Shown: positions 52,286 through 61,791 of the stretch, piece after piece | How positions within the stretch are numbered: position 1 is the first letter of the stretch | How the letters are laid out: each line of letters opens with the position of its first letter | Assembly (NCBI GenBank): GCA_963756575.1 | Contig: CAVWOM010000001.1 | Span: 806,001 to 870,000, forward strand | Length of the DNA: 64,000 nucleotides | Origin: Palsa-504 sp963756575 | Lineage (GTDB): Bacteria > Actinomycetota > Actinomycetes > Streptosporangiales > Streptosporangiaceae | Direction of reading: 5' to 3' | Notes under the pieces: generated by a model | Seen by the model: the letters and a program-made list of their open reading frames with translations, nothing else | Told to the model about the DNA's origin: nothing | The model's database searches: none | Made by a program: the position numbers and the translations under genes

Positions 52286-55088
52286 CGCGGCCGCCGGTGG
52301 CGGACTACTGCCTTGCGGCCCTCGTCCGCCAGGAGCAGAGCGAGGCCGAAGCCGGTGACGATGAGCCAGTCCCACCCGGTGAGGCCGGCGGTGCCGAAGA
52401 TGCTCTGCAGGGCGGGGATGTAGCTGATGCAGCTGACCAGGACGATGCCGAACGCCCCGGCCAGCAGGAGCCTGCGGTTGGTGAACACGCCGATGGTGAG
52501 GATGCTCTGGTCCTCGCTCCGGACGGTGAGGGAGTTGAAGAACTGGCTCACGACGATCCCGGCCTGGGTCATGGTGCGTGCTTCCCGGTAGACGGGGTTG
52601 GCCGCGGTGAAGTGGCCGAAGCCGAGGTGAGCGGAGTGGATGCGCCAGAAGAACGCGAAGCACACGCCCGCGGCCTGGATGGCGCCGAGGAACAGGAACC
52701 GCCTGACGACCGGACCGGATAGCAGTCGTTCGGTGACGGGCCGGGGCGGGCGGTTCATGACGCCGGCATCGGGGGGTTCCGCGCCCAGCGCCAGAGCGGG
52801 CAGGATATCGGAGCCGAGGTCGATGCTGAGCACCTGCAGGGCGCTCAGCGGTACCAGCGGGAAGGCGATAGCGGCGGCGAGAAGGATCGGGGCGATCTCG
52901 GAAATGTTGTGGCTGAAGATGTAAATGATGAATTTGCGTATGTTGGCGTACACGGAGCGGCCGAGTTCGACCGAGGCGACGATGGAGGCGAAGGAGTCAT
53001 CCAGGAGCACCATGACCGCTGCTTCGCGGGCCACGTCGGTCCCGGTGACGCCCATGGCCACGCCGATGTCGGCCTGCTTGAGCGCGGGGGCGTCGTTGAC
53101 GCCGTCCCCGGTCGCGGCGACGATCTGGCCGAGGTGCTGGAAGGCGGCGACGATGCGCTGCTTGTGCTCGGGCCGGACCCGGGCGAACACCATCTCGGCA
53201 TGGGAGGCGAGCTCGTCCGCGAGCTGGGCGACGCTCATCGCCTGGAGTTGCTGGCCGCTGACTATGCCGGGGTCAGGGCCGGTGATGATGCCGACGCGCC
53301 GGGCGATGGCCTCGGCGGTGACGCCGTAGTCGCCCGTGACCATGGCGATCCGGATGCCGGCCTGGCGGCAGGCGGCCACGGCGTCGATGACGTCGGGGCG
53401 GGGCGGGTCCATCATGGCCACCAGCCCCAGCAGGGTCAGGCCGTGCTCCGCGAGGTCCTGGTCGGGATGGTCGGTGTCGAGGTGCCGCCGGGCGACGGCG
53501 AGGACCCGCAGCGCCTCGCCGGCCAGCTGGTCGTTGACGGCGGTCACCTGGCGCCGGTAATCGTCGGTGAGCGGGACGTCGGTGCCGGCCCAGGAGATGG
53601 TGTCGCACCGGCCGACCAGCTCCTGCGGTGAGCCCTTGACGTAGCTGACGCAGCCGGCCGGGGCGCGGTGCAGGGTCGTCATCAGCTTGCGCTCGGAGTC
53701 GAAGGGGAACTCGCCGATCCGCGGGGCCGCGATGTTAGCCGCCGCCGTGTCGACGCCCGCCTTGGCGGCGGCCACGATGATGGCGCCCTCGGTGGTGTCC
53801 CCGAGGATGCGCCAGTCCCGGTGGCGGTCCGGGTCGGGCTCGAGCAGCCGGGCGTCGCAGCACTGCGCCGCCGCCTGGAGCAGCTCGGTGACCTGGTCCG
53901 GCTCGCTGACGACGCCTTCCGGCTGGTAGCCGGCCCCGGAGACCGGGTGGCGGCGGCCGGACTCCCACAGGACGGTGACCGTCATCTCGGCTTTGGTCAG
54001 GGTCCCGGTCTTGTCCGTGCAGATGACGGTCGTCGACCCGAGCGTCTCGACCGCGGCGAGCCGCTTGATCAGGGCATGGCGGGTGGCCATCCGCCGCACC
54101 GCTATGGCCAGGGACACCGACAAGGTGGCGGGCAGGCCCTCGGGCACCAGGGCCACCATGACGCCCAGGGCAAACACGAAGCTGTCGACCAGCCCGGCCG
54201 AGGTGGTGGCGGTGCGCAGGCCGAAGACGAGCGCGGCCAGCGCCACGGCCACCGCCGACACCTGTTTGGCCATCCGGTTGACGTTGCGCTGCAGCGGGCT
54301 GGCTACCTCGGTGACCTGGGTGGTCATCTGGTAAATCTGGCCGAACTGGGTGTCCGCCCCGGTGGCGAACGCGACCGCCGTAGCGGTCCCCTGGACCACG
54401 GATGTGCCCATGAAGACGAGGTTGGCGGCGTCCATGGTCGCCGTGCCGGCCGGGACCGCCTGCGCTGTCCTGCGCACCGGTGCGCTCTCGCCGGTGAGGG
54501 CGACGTCATCGACGGTCAGGCCGTGCGCCTCGACCAGGCGGCCGTCGCAGCAGATATCGTCGCCGGCTTCGAGAACGAACACGTCACCCCGGACAACGCC
54601 GCGCGCGGGAATGTCGGCCAGGGCGCCGTCCCGCCGCACCCTGGCCGTGTGCGGCACCAGGGCCTGGAGCGCTTCGGATGTCTTCTCGGCCGAGTACTCC
54701 TGGAAGAACCCGATCGCGCCGTTGAGCAAGACCACCGCCAAGATGGCGACGGCCAGCTCCAGGCTCCCGGTATCGCGGGGTGACTGGATCAGGTAGGAGG
54801 CGAACGTGATGACCGAGGCGCCCAGGAGCACGAGCGCGAACAGGTTGGTGAACTGCGCGAGCACCTTCTTGATGACCGGCGGCCGCCTGGCCGCGCGCAG
54901 TTCGTTCGGGCCGAGCGCCGCGAGCCGCGATGCCGCCGTCGCCGCGGCCAGGCCTTGCGGGGAGCTTTCCAGCGCGTCGAAGACCTCCGCCGGTGACCGG
55001 GCGGAGATGCTGTCTCGCCGTGGCCTGGCCGGGTGGGGAGATCCGGTCCGGGCCGGTCGGCTGCCGTCGCCGGCGCGTCTGTCGTCAT
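52282..55088 (-). CDS. Cation-transporting P-type ATPase, frameshift near the N-terminus
   Basis: A P2-type (calcium/cation) ATPase. It has the TGES loop VDDVALTGESAPVRR, M4 VALVPEGLPATLSVSLA, the phosphorylation site CTDKTGTLTKAEM and hinge GDGVNDAPALKQADIG, with six C-terminal spans. From GTG 54864 the frame gives 860 residues. The conserved N-terminal domain (SPAEVFDALESSPQGL, LAALGPNELRAARRPP) lies just upstream in the same frame but has no ATG, GTG or TTG start. An ATG at 55088 begins a Pro-rich lead in another frame. A one-base slip near 55013 would join them. It is comparable to CtpF of the M. tuberculosis DosR regulon and is co-transcribed with the GNAT fusion downstream. Confidence 0.88.
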
Positions 55089-55213
55089 GTCGGCCGACGG
55101 CAACTGCCGGGCCGGACGTAGCTTGTCAAATCCCGCATGAAAAGGCTCCGGGAATGTCGGTGATTTCAGTTACGAGCGCTGTGGCCACCGAAGTCCGGAG
55201 CGGTAGTGCCAGG

Positions 55214-57136
55214 CTAGCACGGGGGAGTTTCACCTCTCCCGCGCGAGATCCGAGGCGGATTCCCGCTCGGGCCGAGCCCCGGTGACCTGAGTAACTTCTG
55301 CCCGGCGGGCTCCGGCTTGGCGCCGGGCTGATCCACCGGACTGGCTGCCCGCTGGTTCCAGTCGCGCCAGATCAGCCGGTGTACCGGGATCCACCTCGGG
55401 ATGTCGCGCAGGCCCGGGATGAACGGGACGAACAGCAGCAGCAGGGTGGCCGCGCCGGTCATGAAGATCGCGATCAGGTCGACGTTGGCGGAGTTACCCC
55501 AGCCGGGCTCCATGTGGTACCACATCTGGAACAGCCACAGCCACGGCTGGCCGGGGTAGCTGCCGGTCTCGTTCATGACGCCCCACTGGTCACCGGTCAG
55601 GTGCTGGGCGGCCGCCAGGTTGTTGTAGTAGTCGCCGTCCGCGAGGAACAGCAGCGGCTTGGTGAAATCGGTGCCGTAGAACTGGCGCTGGGCGAGCAGG
55701 TCGGTGTCGACCGCGCCGCTGCGGGCCAGGGTGAGCTCGGTGGCCAGCAGGGCCGGGACCGGGCCGTCGCTGGCCGCAGGCACGACCGGGCTGCCGTTGA
55801 CGAACCTCACCTTGGTGACCACGTTGCCGTAGCTGGCGGCCCACTTGTCCTGCTGGCCGGCCGAGGCCGCCCGGTAGGTGGCCAGCGCCGCCGCCAGCGC
55901 CGGGTCGGTGGGTGCGGTGCTGGCCAGCGGGCCGAGCACGAACGTCTGCGCCGTGTTGATCGGCTGCCGGACCCCGGCCCAGCTGGACGGGGCGACCACG
56001 ATCCGCTGCGGAGTGCCGTTGTCGTTGTAAGGCGGCCCGAGGGTGGCGCTCCCGCTGGTCTGGTTCAGCTCGGTGGCCGCGGTGGCGAGGAAGCCGCCCG
56101 GGTCGACCTGGGCCCAGCTCTTCACGGTGACCGACGGGATGTCCGGCGATGACAGCAGGCTGGCCAGGGCGACGACCAGGAGCAGGGTGATCGAGGACGC
56201 GATCGCGCCTTCCTTCAGGATGTCGTAGCGCCTGGTCGGTCCGCGCCAGGCGGCGCGGTCGGCGGTCCGGGCCGCGCGCCTGGCCGCCAGCCCGCGCGGC
56301 CTGCTGACGGGCAGCGGGTGGCTGACGCCGCGCATCCGGACCAGCAGCACGTGCGCTCCGACCAGCGCGATGAGCAGGATCGGGATGAGCACGATGTGCC
56401 ACATCAGCATCTGGCCGAAGTTCATCAGGTTGAAGAACGCGCCCACCCCGGCCGCGTTGAACGCGTCTTTGCCGTTGGTGGCGATCCACTGCGAGTCGAA
56501 GTTCTGCTGGGACAGGTAGCCGGTGAAGCACTCCACGACCGAGACCCCGAAGGCGATCACGCCGGTCATCCAGGTCAGGGCCCGGCGGCCGCGCCAGGCG
56601 GCCATCCAGAACTTGCCCCACAGGTGGATGACCAGCAGCGCCATGAACAGCTCGACGCTCCACAGGTGCAGGCTGTTGAAGAAGTGCCCGACCGCGTTGG
56701 TGTGCCACCAGTCGGGACCGCCGAGGGCGATGGCGAAGCCGCTCACGATCACCACGCCGAACGCGGCCAGCGACGCCATGCCGAACACGTACACCCAGGA
56801 GGTCACGTAGGCCGGCTGGCGGTCAGGCAGCAGCCTGTGCGGCGGCAGCGAGGCCAGCGCGCGGCGGCGGGCCCGCGCCGTCCACATCCGCTCGTCTCCC
56901 GGCACGGCGCCCGCCCCGGGCACCGGCTCCGCCACGTCAGCGGCGGCGGCGGCCTCCTCGCCCCCGCGAGCGCGCGGGAACGGCAGCAGCAGCGCGGCGC
57001 CGAAGATGGCGACCATCACCGCGATCAGGACCAGGTTCGCCACGGAAATCGTGAAGACGTTCCAGTTGAGGTACGAACCGGGCTGGTTCAGGTCGATGGC
57101 GACGGGAGCGTGTCCCGCCAGGGCAACGACGTGCAT
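55214..57136 (-). CDS. Cytochrome b (b6-like) membrane protein
   Basis: A 640-residue heme protein. Heme-ligand histidines are H157/H171 (HLWSVELFMALLVIH) and H247/H262 (HIVLIPILLIALVGAH), spaced 14 and 15 residues as in cytochrome b6. An extra N-terminal span (residues 27-52) precedes the b core. An extracytoplasmic stretch of about 200 residues with no Cys and a final span near residue 575 follow. No Rieske or cytochrome c gene is adjacent, so it is not part of a standard bc complex here. GGAGG precedes the ATG. A DosR-like palindrome lies 85 bp upstream. It probably passes electrons from quinol under low oxygen. Confidence 0.87.
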   Translation of the reverse strand: MHVVALAGHAPVAIDLNQPGSYLNWNVFTISVANLVLIAVMVAIFGAALLLPFPRARGGEEAAAAADVAEPVPGAGAVPGDERMWTARARRRALASLPPHRLLPDRQPAYVTSWVYVFGMASLAAFGVVIVSGFAIALGGPDWWHTNAVGHFFNSLHLWSVELFMALLVIHLWGKFWMAAWRGRRALTWMTGVIAFGVSVVECFTGYLSQQNFDSQWIATNGKDAFNAAGVGAFFNLMNFGQMLMWHIVLIPILLIALVGAHVLLVRMRGVSHPLPVSRPRGLAARRAARTADRAAWRGPTRRYDILKEGAIASSITLLLVVALASLLSSPDIPSVTVKSWAQVDPGGFLATAATELNQTSGSATLGPPYNDNGTPQRIVVAPSSWAGVRQPINTAQTFVLGPLASTAPTDPALAAALATYRAASAGQQDKWAASYGNVVTKVRFVNGSPVVPAASDGPVPALLATELTLARSGAVDTDLLAQRQFYGTDFTKPLLFLADGDYYNNLAAAQHLTGDQWGVMNETGSYPGQPWLWLFQMWYHMEPGWGNSANVDLIAIFMTGAATLLLLFVPFIPGLRDIPRWIPVHRLIWRDWNQRAASPVDQPGAKPEPAGQKLLRSPGLGPSGNPPRISRGRGETPPC

Positions 57137-57220
57137 CGGGGCCTCCAGGTCGGCCGGCAGTCGATTGCCCTCAGCCTGCCCGTCCGCCGCCGGGACTCGT
57201 AGGGAGGTGAGTCACCAGAT

Positions 57221-57240
57221 TCCGGGACCAAGGTCCTTCA
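57221..57240. promoter_or_regulatory. DosR/DevR-like box upstream of the cytochrome b gene
   Basis: TCCGGGACCAAGGTCCTTCA contains the perfect palindrome GGACC-AA-GGTCC and agrees with most positions of the DosR consensus core GGGACTWWAGTCCC. It lies 85 bp before the cytochrome b start. A second partial half-site, CGGGACT, is at 57191-57197. It fits hypoxic or nitric-oxide control, but no DosR-type gene is in this window. Confidence 0.55.
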
Positions 57241-59700
57241 ACGCAGCTTGCGCAGGAAGGGGTCGTGCGGCCGGCCGCGGGCGACCTTGATCCGCGCGTG
57301 CATGGCGAACACGCCGTGCGGCTTGACCATGACCGGGTTGAGGTCGAGCTCGGTGACCTCGGGCAGGTCGTCGGCGAGCCGGGAGACCCGCAGCAGCAGC
57401 TCGCTCAGCCGGTCCAGGTCGGCGGCGGCGAGCAGGGACGGCACGGCCAGGACCGAGCGGATCAGTGCGCCCGCGTCGGTGTCGGTCAGCGGCGTGAGCC
57501 GGGCCGCGCGGCCGGCGGCCGCCTCGGTGGCTGTGCCGCCGAGGCCGAACACCACCAGCGGGCCGAACATGCGGTCATCGGTCATCCCGATGGTGACCTC
57601 GATACCCCCGGTGACCACCGGCTGCACCGGGCCGGCCGGCGCCTCGGCGGCCCTGACCGCCTCCTCTTCGCTGTCGGCTGGAGTCGGCTCGACCAGCCCT
57701 ATCCCATAGCAGCGGAGCAGGTCGGCGGTCTTGCCGGCGGGCAGCCAGCCGCCGGGCTCGCCGTGCAGGAACCCGGTGACCAGCGTCCGGGCGTCAGCGG
57801 CCCGGATGCCGGGGAAGCTGGGTACCTGGCCGTGCGGCCCAGTGCGCCAGGCCTCGTATCTGGCGGCGCGGGCCAGGGCCGCGGCGGCTGCCTCCGGGTA
57901 ACCGTAGACGGGTATCCGGGTGTCATCGGCCGGCCGCGGGATCAGCCGGACGGATTCGGCCTGACCGAGTGCGACGGCGGCGAGCGGTACACCGATGCTG
58001 GCGTCCTGGATCGCCTGGATCAGGTCGCCGGTGGCGCCAGTCGGCAGGACGAGCGCGATCATCGCGTCTACGTCGTCGTCCGCGCGAGCAGTTCCAGGCA
58101 GCGGCGGAAGTCCTCGGCGGAGATGGCGGCCGTGGTGTCGACGGGCCCGGTGACCGTGCCGCCGGGCAGCAGCGCGCGCAGCCGGCGCCGGGTCAGCCCG
58201 CGCGGCTGGTGAATGGTGAGGCCGAGGTCCGTGCAGGCGCCGGCGGCCAGCATCCCGGCACCGCCCACGTTGGACACGACCGCGACGGTCCGGCCGGCCG
58301 GGACGGGCTGGGTGGCGAGCAGGGCGATGGTCTCCGTCAGCTCGCCGAAGCTGCCCGTGGTGATGACTCCGGCCTGCTCGAACAGCACCTGGTCAGCGGC
58401 GGTATGACCGGCGCTCACGGTGAGGACGGGCAGCTTCGCGCCGACCCGCCGGGCCGTGCGGGCGAACTTGCGGGGGTTGCCGAACGACTCGAGGTACAGC
58501 ACGGCCAGCCGGGTTACGTCGTCGTGTTCCCACCACATCAGCATGTCGTTGCCGGACACGTCGAGCTTGTCGCCCACCGAGACGAACGAGGAGATCCCGA
58601 TGCCGAGCCGGGACAGCTGCCCGGCCAGGGCGACGCCGACCCCGCCCGACTGAGACATGATCCCGGCCACGCCAGGCTGCGCCCGGCTGGCGGCGAAGGT
58701 GGCGTCCAGGCCGATGCCGGGCGCGGCCACGCCGAAGCAGCTGGGCCCCACCAGCCGCATGCCGTGCCGGCGGCACACCGCGAGCAGGTCGGCGCGGGCG
58801 GCCGCGTCCAGGCCGGACGTGATCACCACGAGCGACCGCACGCCGCGCTGGCCGCACTGCCCGGCGACGCCGAGCACGGCCGGGGCGGGCACGGCGATGA
58901 CGGCCAGGTCGACGGCCTCGGGCAGGTCGAGCACGGAGGCCAGGCAGCGGTCGCCGTCGATCTGCCGGGCCCGCGGGTTCACCGTGTACAGGCGGCCGGC
59001 GAAGCCGCCGCCGCGGATGTTCTCCAGGATCACCCGGCCTATCGCCTCCCGGCGGCGGCTGGCGCCGATCACCACGACCGACTCGGGTGCGAGCAGGTGC
59101 CGGAGGCTGGCGACATCGGCGCTGCTCTCCCGCTCGGCCACGGCGCTGAGGTAGACCTCCAGCGCAGTGCCGTCCTGTTCGCGGGGCAGGGGGAACGTCA
59201 GCTCGTAGACCTCGTCGGCGAGGTGCCGCTGCACGGGCAGGCCCGCATCTGCGAACACCTTCAGCATGGCCCTGTTCTCGGTCAGCGTCTCGGCTGTGAA
59301 CGTGGTGATCTGGCGGCTCCGGGCCAGCGAGACCAGGTGCTCGAGGAGCAGGGTGGCGATGCCCTTGTGGTGCATGTGATCGGCCACCGCGAACGCGACC
59401 TCGGCCAGACCGGGATGGCCGGTGAGCTCGGCGTAGCTGGCCACGCCGGCCAGCTCGCCGTCGCTCAGGGCGAGCAGCGCGGCGTTTCCGGGGGACGGGT
59501 CGCGGCAGATCCGCCCGGCCTCGATCTCGGCCGACCGCTCGACTGTAGCTGAAGAAGCGCAGGTAGATGTTGTCCGGCGCCATCGCCTCGTGCATGGCCC
59601 GGACCGCGTCGAAATCGTCAGAGCAGGCCTCGCGGATCTCGACCGTCGTGCCGTCGGCCAGGAGCGCGTACACCCGGCCGGTGTCCTGCGCCGTGCTCAT
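57238..59700 (-). CDS. GNAT / acyl-CoA synthetase (NDP-forming) fusion, copy 2, two frameshifts
   Basis: Paralogue of the gene at 49928. It begins STAQDTGRVYALLADGTTVE (GNAT). The frame slips between 59537 and 59552, continuing as RSAEIEAGRICRDPSPGN, HMHHKGIATLLLEHL and VVVIGASRRREAIGRVILEN. It slips again at 58079-58088, between LELLAR and DDDVDAMIALVLPTGATGDL. The C-terminal ATP-grasp is again short: CYGIGLVEPTPADSEEEAVR leads soon to GIEVTIGMTDDRMFGPLVVF. The gene is about 820 codons overall. AAGGAAGAG precedes the ATG. It may be a pseudogene, or the indels may be sequence errors; codon use remains normal. Confidence 0.85.
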
Positions 59701-59713
59701 CGGTATCTCTTCC

Positions 59714-60421
59714 TTAACTGAAGACCGCGCCGGTGATCTCGGCCCGGAAGAACTCGCCCTCTTGCTGCCGCTCCGTGCCCCACCACCAGCCGGCCCGGAC
59801 CACCGAGGGGATGGTGATCCCGCCGAAACGCGATTCGGCCTCGACCCGGACGCCGAACGGGTAGCGGCCGAACGGCGCGCCGCCAGGGTTGCCCCAGCGG
59901 TTCACCCGTATCTCGGCGAGCCGGCCGCTCCGCCTGACCTGGAGCTCGGCGGACTCGGTGTCGTCACCGAACTGCCAGGTGGCGACCGCGGTGTTCGCGT
60001 GCTCGCCGCGGCTCCAGGCCGCGTGCCGGAACGCGGTCGGGATCAGCGCGATCTCCCCGGCCAGGCGCCCGCAGGCGCTGCGGGTGACATCGGGACCATC
60101 CGCGGTCAGCACCGGGATCATCCGCAGCAGCCGCCAGCGCATCTCCCCGGCACCGGAACCGAGCCGGTCATAGCCGGTCACCGGCAGGCCGGCCACCCGG
60201 GCCGTGGCCGCCCAGAGGTAGCCGTCGGGCGGGGCCAGCAGCTGGCGGGCGGTGAACGGCCGCCACCGGCCGAGCTTGATCTGGCCGTGCATGGTCAGCT
60301 CGGCACGTTCCCACAGCGGCGTCCCCGGCTCGATCGCGTGACTGAGCCAGCGCCGGGCGGCCTCGGGGAACCCCATGGTCATAGCCGGGTCGAAGGTTTC
60401 CACGGTGGTGGTGGCGGTCAT
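59714..60421 (-). CDS. Conserved hypothetical protein (DUF6544/DUF6920-like)
   Basis: A 235-residue soluble protein with no signal peptide. Early segments are AARRWLSHAIEPGTPLWERA and ELTMHGQIKLGRWRPFTARQ. Middle beta-strand stretches (MRWRLLRMIPVLTADGPDVT) and a C-terminal barrel-like part (GVRVEAESRFGGITIPSVVR) follow. The 'M-G-I-L--W-PF-A-q' pattern is found in actinobacterial proteins annotated as DUF6544/DUF6920; their function is unknown. It lies 3 bp after the CBS-BON gene and 13 bp before the GNAT fusion, in one long operon with them. Confidence 0.8.
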   Translation of the reverse strand: MTATTTVETFDPAMTMGFPEAARRWLSHAIEPGTPLWERAELTMHGQIKLGRWRPFTARQLLAPPDGYLWAATARVAGLPVTGYDRLGSGAGEMRWRLLRMIPVLTADGPDVTRSACGRLAGEIALIPTAFRHAAWSRGEHANTAVATWQFGDDTESAELQVRRSGRLAEIRVNRWGNPGGAPFGRYPFGVRVEAESRFGGITIPSVVRAGWWWGTERQQEGEFFRAEITGAVFS

Positions 60422-60424
60422 GGC

Positions 60425-61087
60425 TCAGTACACCGGGCCCGCTACCACGGAGTAGTCGTCGGGGTAGCTGAGGCGGTCTTGAACCGCCACCACGCCCGGG
60501 ACGTGCCGGGCCTTGCGTACCAGGTCGCGCCCGAGCGCGGCGGTCTCCGGGGTTCCCTCCAGGGTCACCACGCCGGCCTCGACGCTCACCGTGAACTGAC
60601 CCGGGTCGATAAGGAACTCGTGCCGGAACATGGTGCCGGTGATGTCCTTGCGGATGTCCTCGTCGGGCCGGTCGAACACGGAGAGCAGGTCGGACCGGCT
60701 GACGATCCCGACGAGCTCACCGCCGGAGTTGACCACCGGGAGCTGCCTGACCTTGAGGAAGTGCATCATCCGGGCGGCCTGCTCGACCGAGTCGTCCGGG
60801 GACACCGTGACCACCCGATGGCTCATCAGGTCGCCCGCGGTCAGGCCCCCGGCCTTACGGACATCCGAGTGGTGCAGCAGCTCGGCGGCCACACCCGGCT
60901 CGGCCAGCGCCTCCTTGGCCAGCATGTCGGCCTCTGAGACCAGGCCGATCACCCGGCCCGCGTCGTCGACGACGGGGAAGGCGCTCACCCGGTACTGACG
61001 CAGCGTGGCCGCCAGCTCCTTGAAGGTCGTGTCGCGCCTGACCGCCACTACCTCGGCGGTCATCACCTCCTTGACCGTAGCGTTCAT
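60425..61087 (-). CDS. CBS-CBS-BON domain protein
   Basis: A 220-residue soluble protein. CBS1 is VKEVMTAEVVAVRRDTTFKE...VVDDAGRVIGLVSEADML. CBS2 is LTAGDLMSHRVVTVSPDDSV...GGELVGIVSRSDLLSVFDRP. The C-terminal BON domain is VSVEAGVVTLEGTPETAALG. CBS pairs bind adenosyl ligands (AMP/ATP/NAD), while BON domains bind lipids or partner proteins. It is similar to Hrp1-type dormancy proteins with an added BON domain. It is a tandem paralogue of the next gene upstream. GAGAGGAC precedes the ATG. Confidence 0.92.
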   Translation of the reverse strand: MNATVKEVMTAEVVAVRRDTTFKELAATLRQYRVSAFPVVDDAGRVIGLVSEADMLAKEALAEPGVAAELLHHSDVRKAGGLTAGDLMSHRVVTVSPDDSVEQAARMMHFLKVRQLPVVNSGGELVGIVSRSDLLSVFDRPDEDIRKDITGTMFRHEFLIDPGQFTVSVEAGVVTLEGTPETAALGRDLVRKARHVPGVVAVQDRLSYPDDYSVVAGPVY

Positions 61088-61101
61088 GGCCGTCAGTCCT
61101 C

Positions 61102-61788
61102 TCAGTTAACCGGGAAGTTGGCCAGGTCGTCGTACCTGTCACCGAGGCGCGCCGCAGGCGGGTAGTCGAGCCGGTCGCGGACCGCGACCACGCCCTGGAC
61201 GTGCCGGATCTGCCGGACGATCTCGTGTCCGGTCTCGCTGGTCTCGGGGCGTCCGCCCAGCGTCACGATGCCGTCCTTGACGGTCACGTTGAAGGCCAGC
61301 GGGTCCGCCAGGAATCCACCGAGGAGCACTTCCTCGGTGATTTCGTTACGGATCTGGGCGTCCGTCCGGTCGAAGACAGACAGCACGTCGGCCCGGCTGA
61401 TGATGCCGGCCAGGTGCCCGTCCGCGTCGGTCACCGGGAGCCGCTTGACCCGGCGGTCGTACATGAGCTTCGCCGCGTGCTCAACCGTGTCCTGCGGCCG
61501 GACGGTCACCACCGCGGCCGTCATCAGGTCGCCGGCAGTGACCCCGCGCGCCTTGACCTGGTCCCTGCGGTGCAGCATCCCGGCGAGCACGCCGGGTTCG
61601 TCGTCGAGGGCTTCCTTGGTCAGCAGGTCGGCCTCGGAGACGACGCCGATCACCTTATGGTCGTTATCGATCACGGGGAACGCGCTGACCCGGTGCTCGC
61701 GCAGGGCGACGGCCATCTCCCGGAACGTCGCGTCCTTGAAGACCCAGATCACGCGGGTCGTCATGATCTCCTGGACTGTCCTGCTCAT
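61102..61788 (-). CDS. CBS-CBS-BON domain protein (tandem paralogue)
   Basis: A 228-residue protein with the same plan. CBS1 is VQEIMTTRVIWVFKDATFRE...VIDNDHKVIGVVSEADLL. CBS2 is VTAGDLMTAAVVTVRPQDTV...DGHLAGIISRADVLSVFDRT. The BON domain is VTVKDGIVTLGGRPETSETG. It is closely similar to the neighbour at 60425, so it arose by duplication. It starts 3 bp after the alcohol dehydrogenase stop and is probably translated by coupling. It likely senses adenylate charge in the low-energy state. Confidence 0.92.
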   Translation of the reverse strand: MSRTVQEIMTTRVIWVFKDATFREMAVALREHRVSAFPVIDNDHKVIGVVSEADLLTKEALDDEPGVLAGMLHRRDQVKARGVTAGDLMTAAVVTVRPQDTVEHAAKLMYDRRVKRLPVTDADGHLAGIISRADVLSVFDRTDAQIRNEITEEVLLGGFLADPLAFNVTVKDGIVTLGGRPETSETGHEIVRQIRHVQGVVAVRDRLDYPPAARLGDRYDDLANFPVN

Positions 61789-61791
61789 TTT

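Noticed and set aside
54789..55103. Separate small gene at the start of the P-type ATPase
   Set aside because: Only its first about 25 codons are plausible; the remainder is an out-of-frame reading of the conserved ATPase N-terminal domain, so it was treated as part of a frameshifted ATPase.
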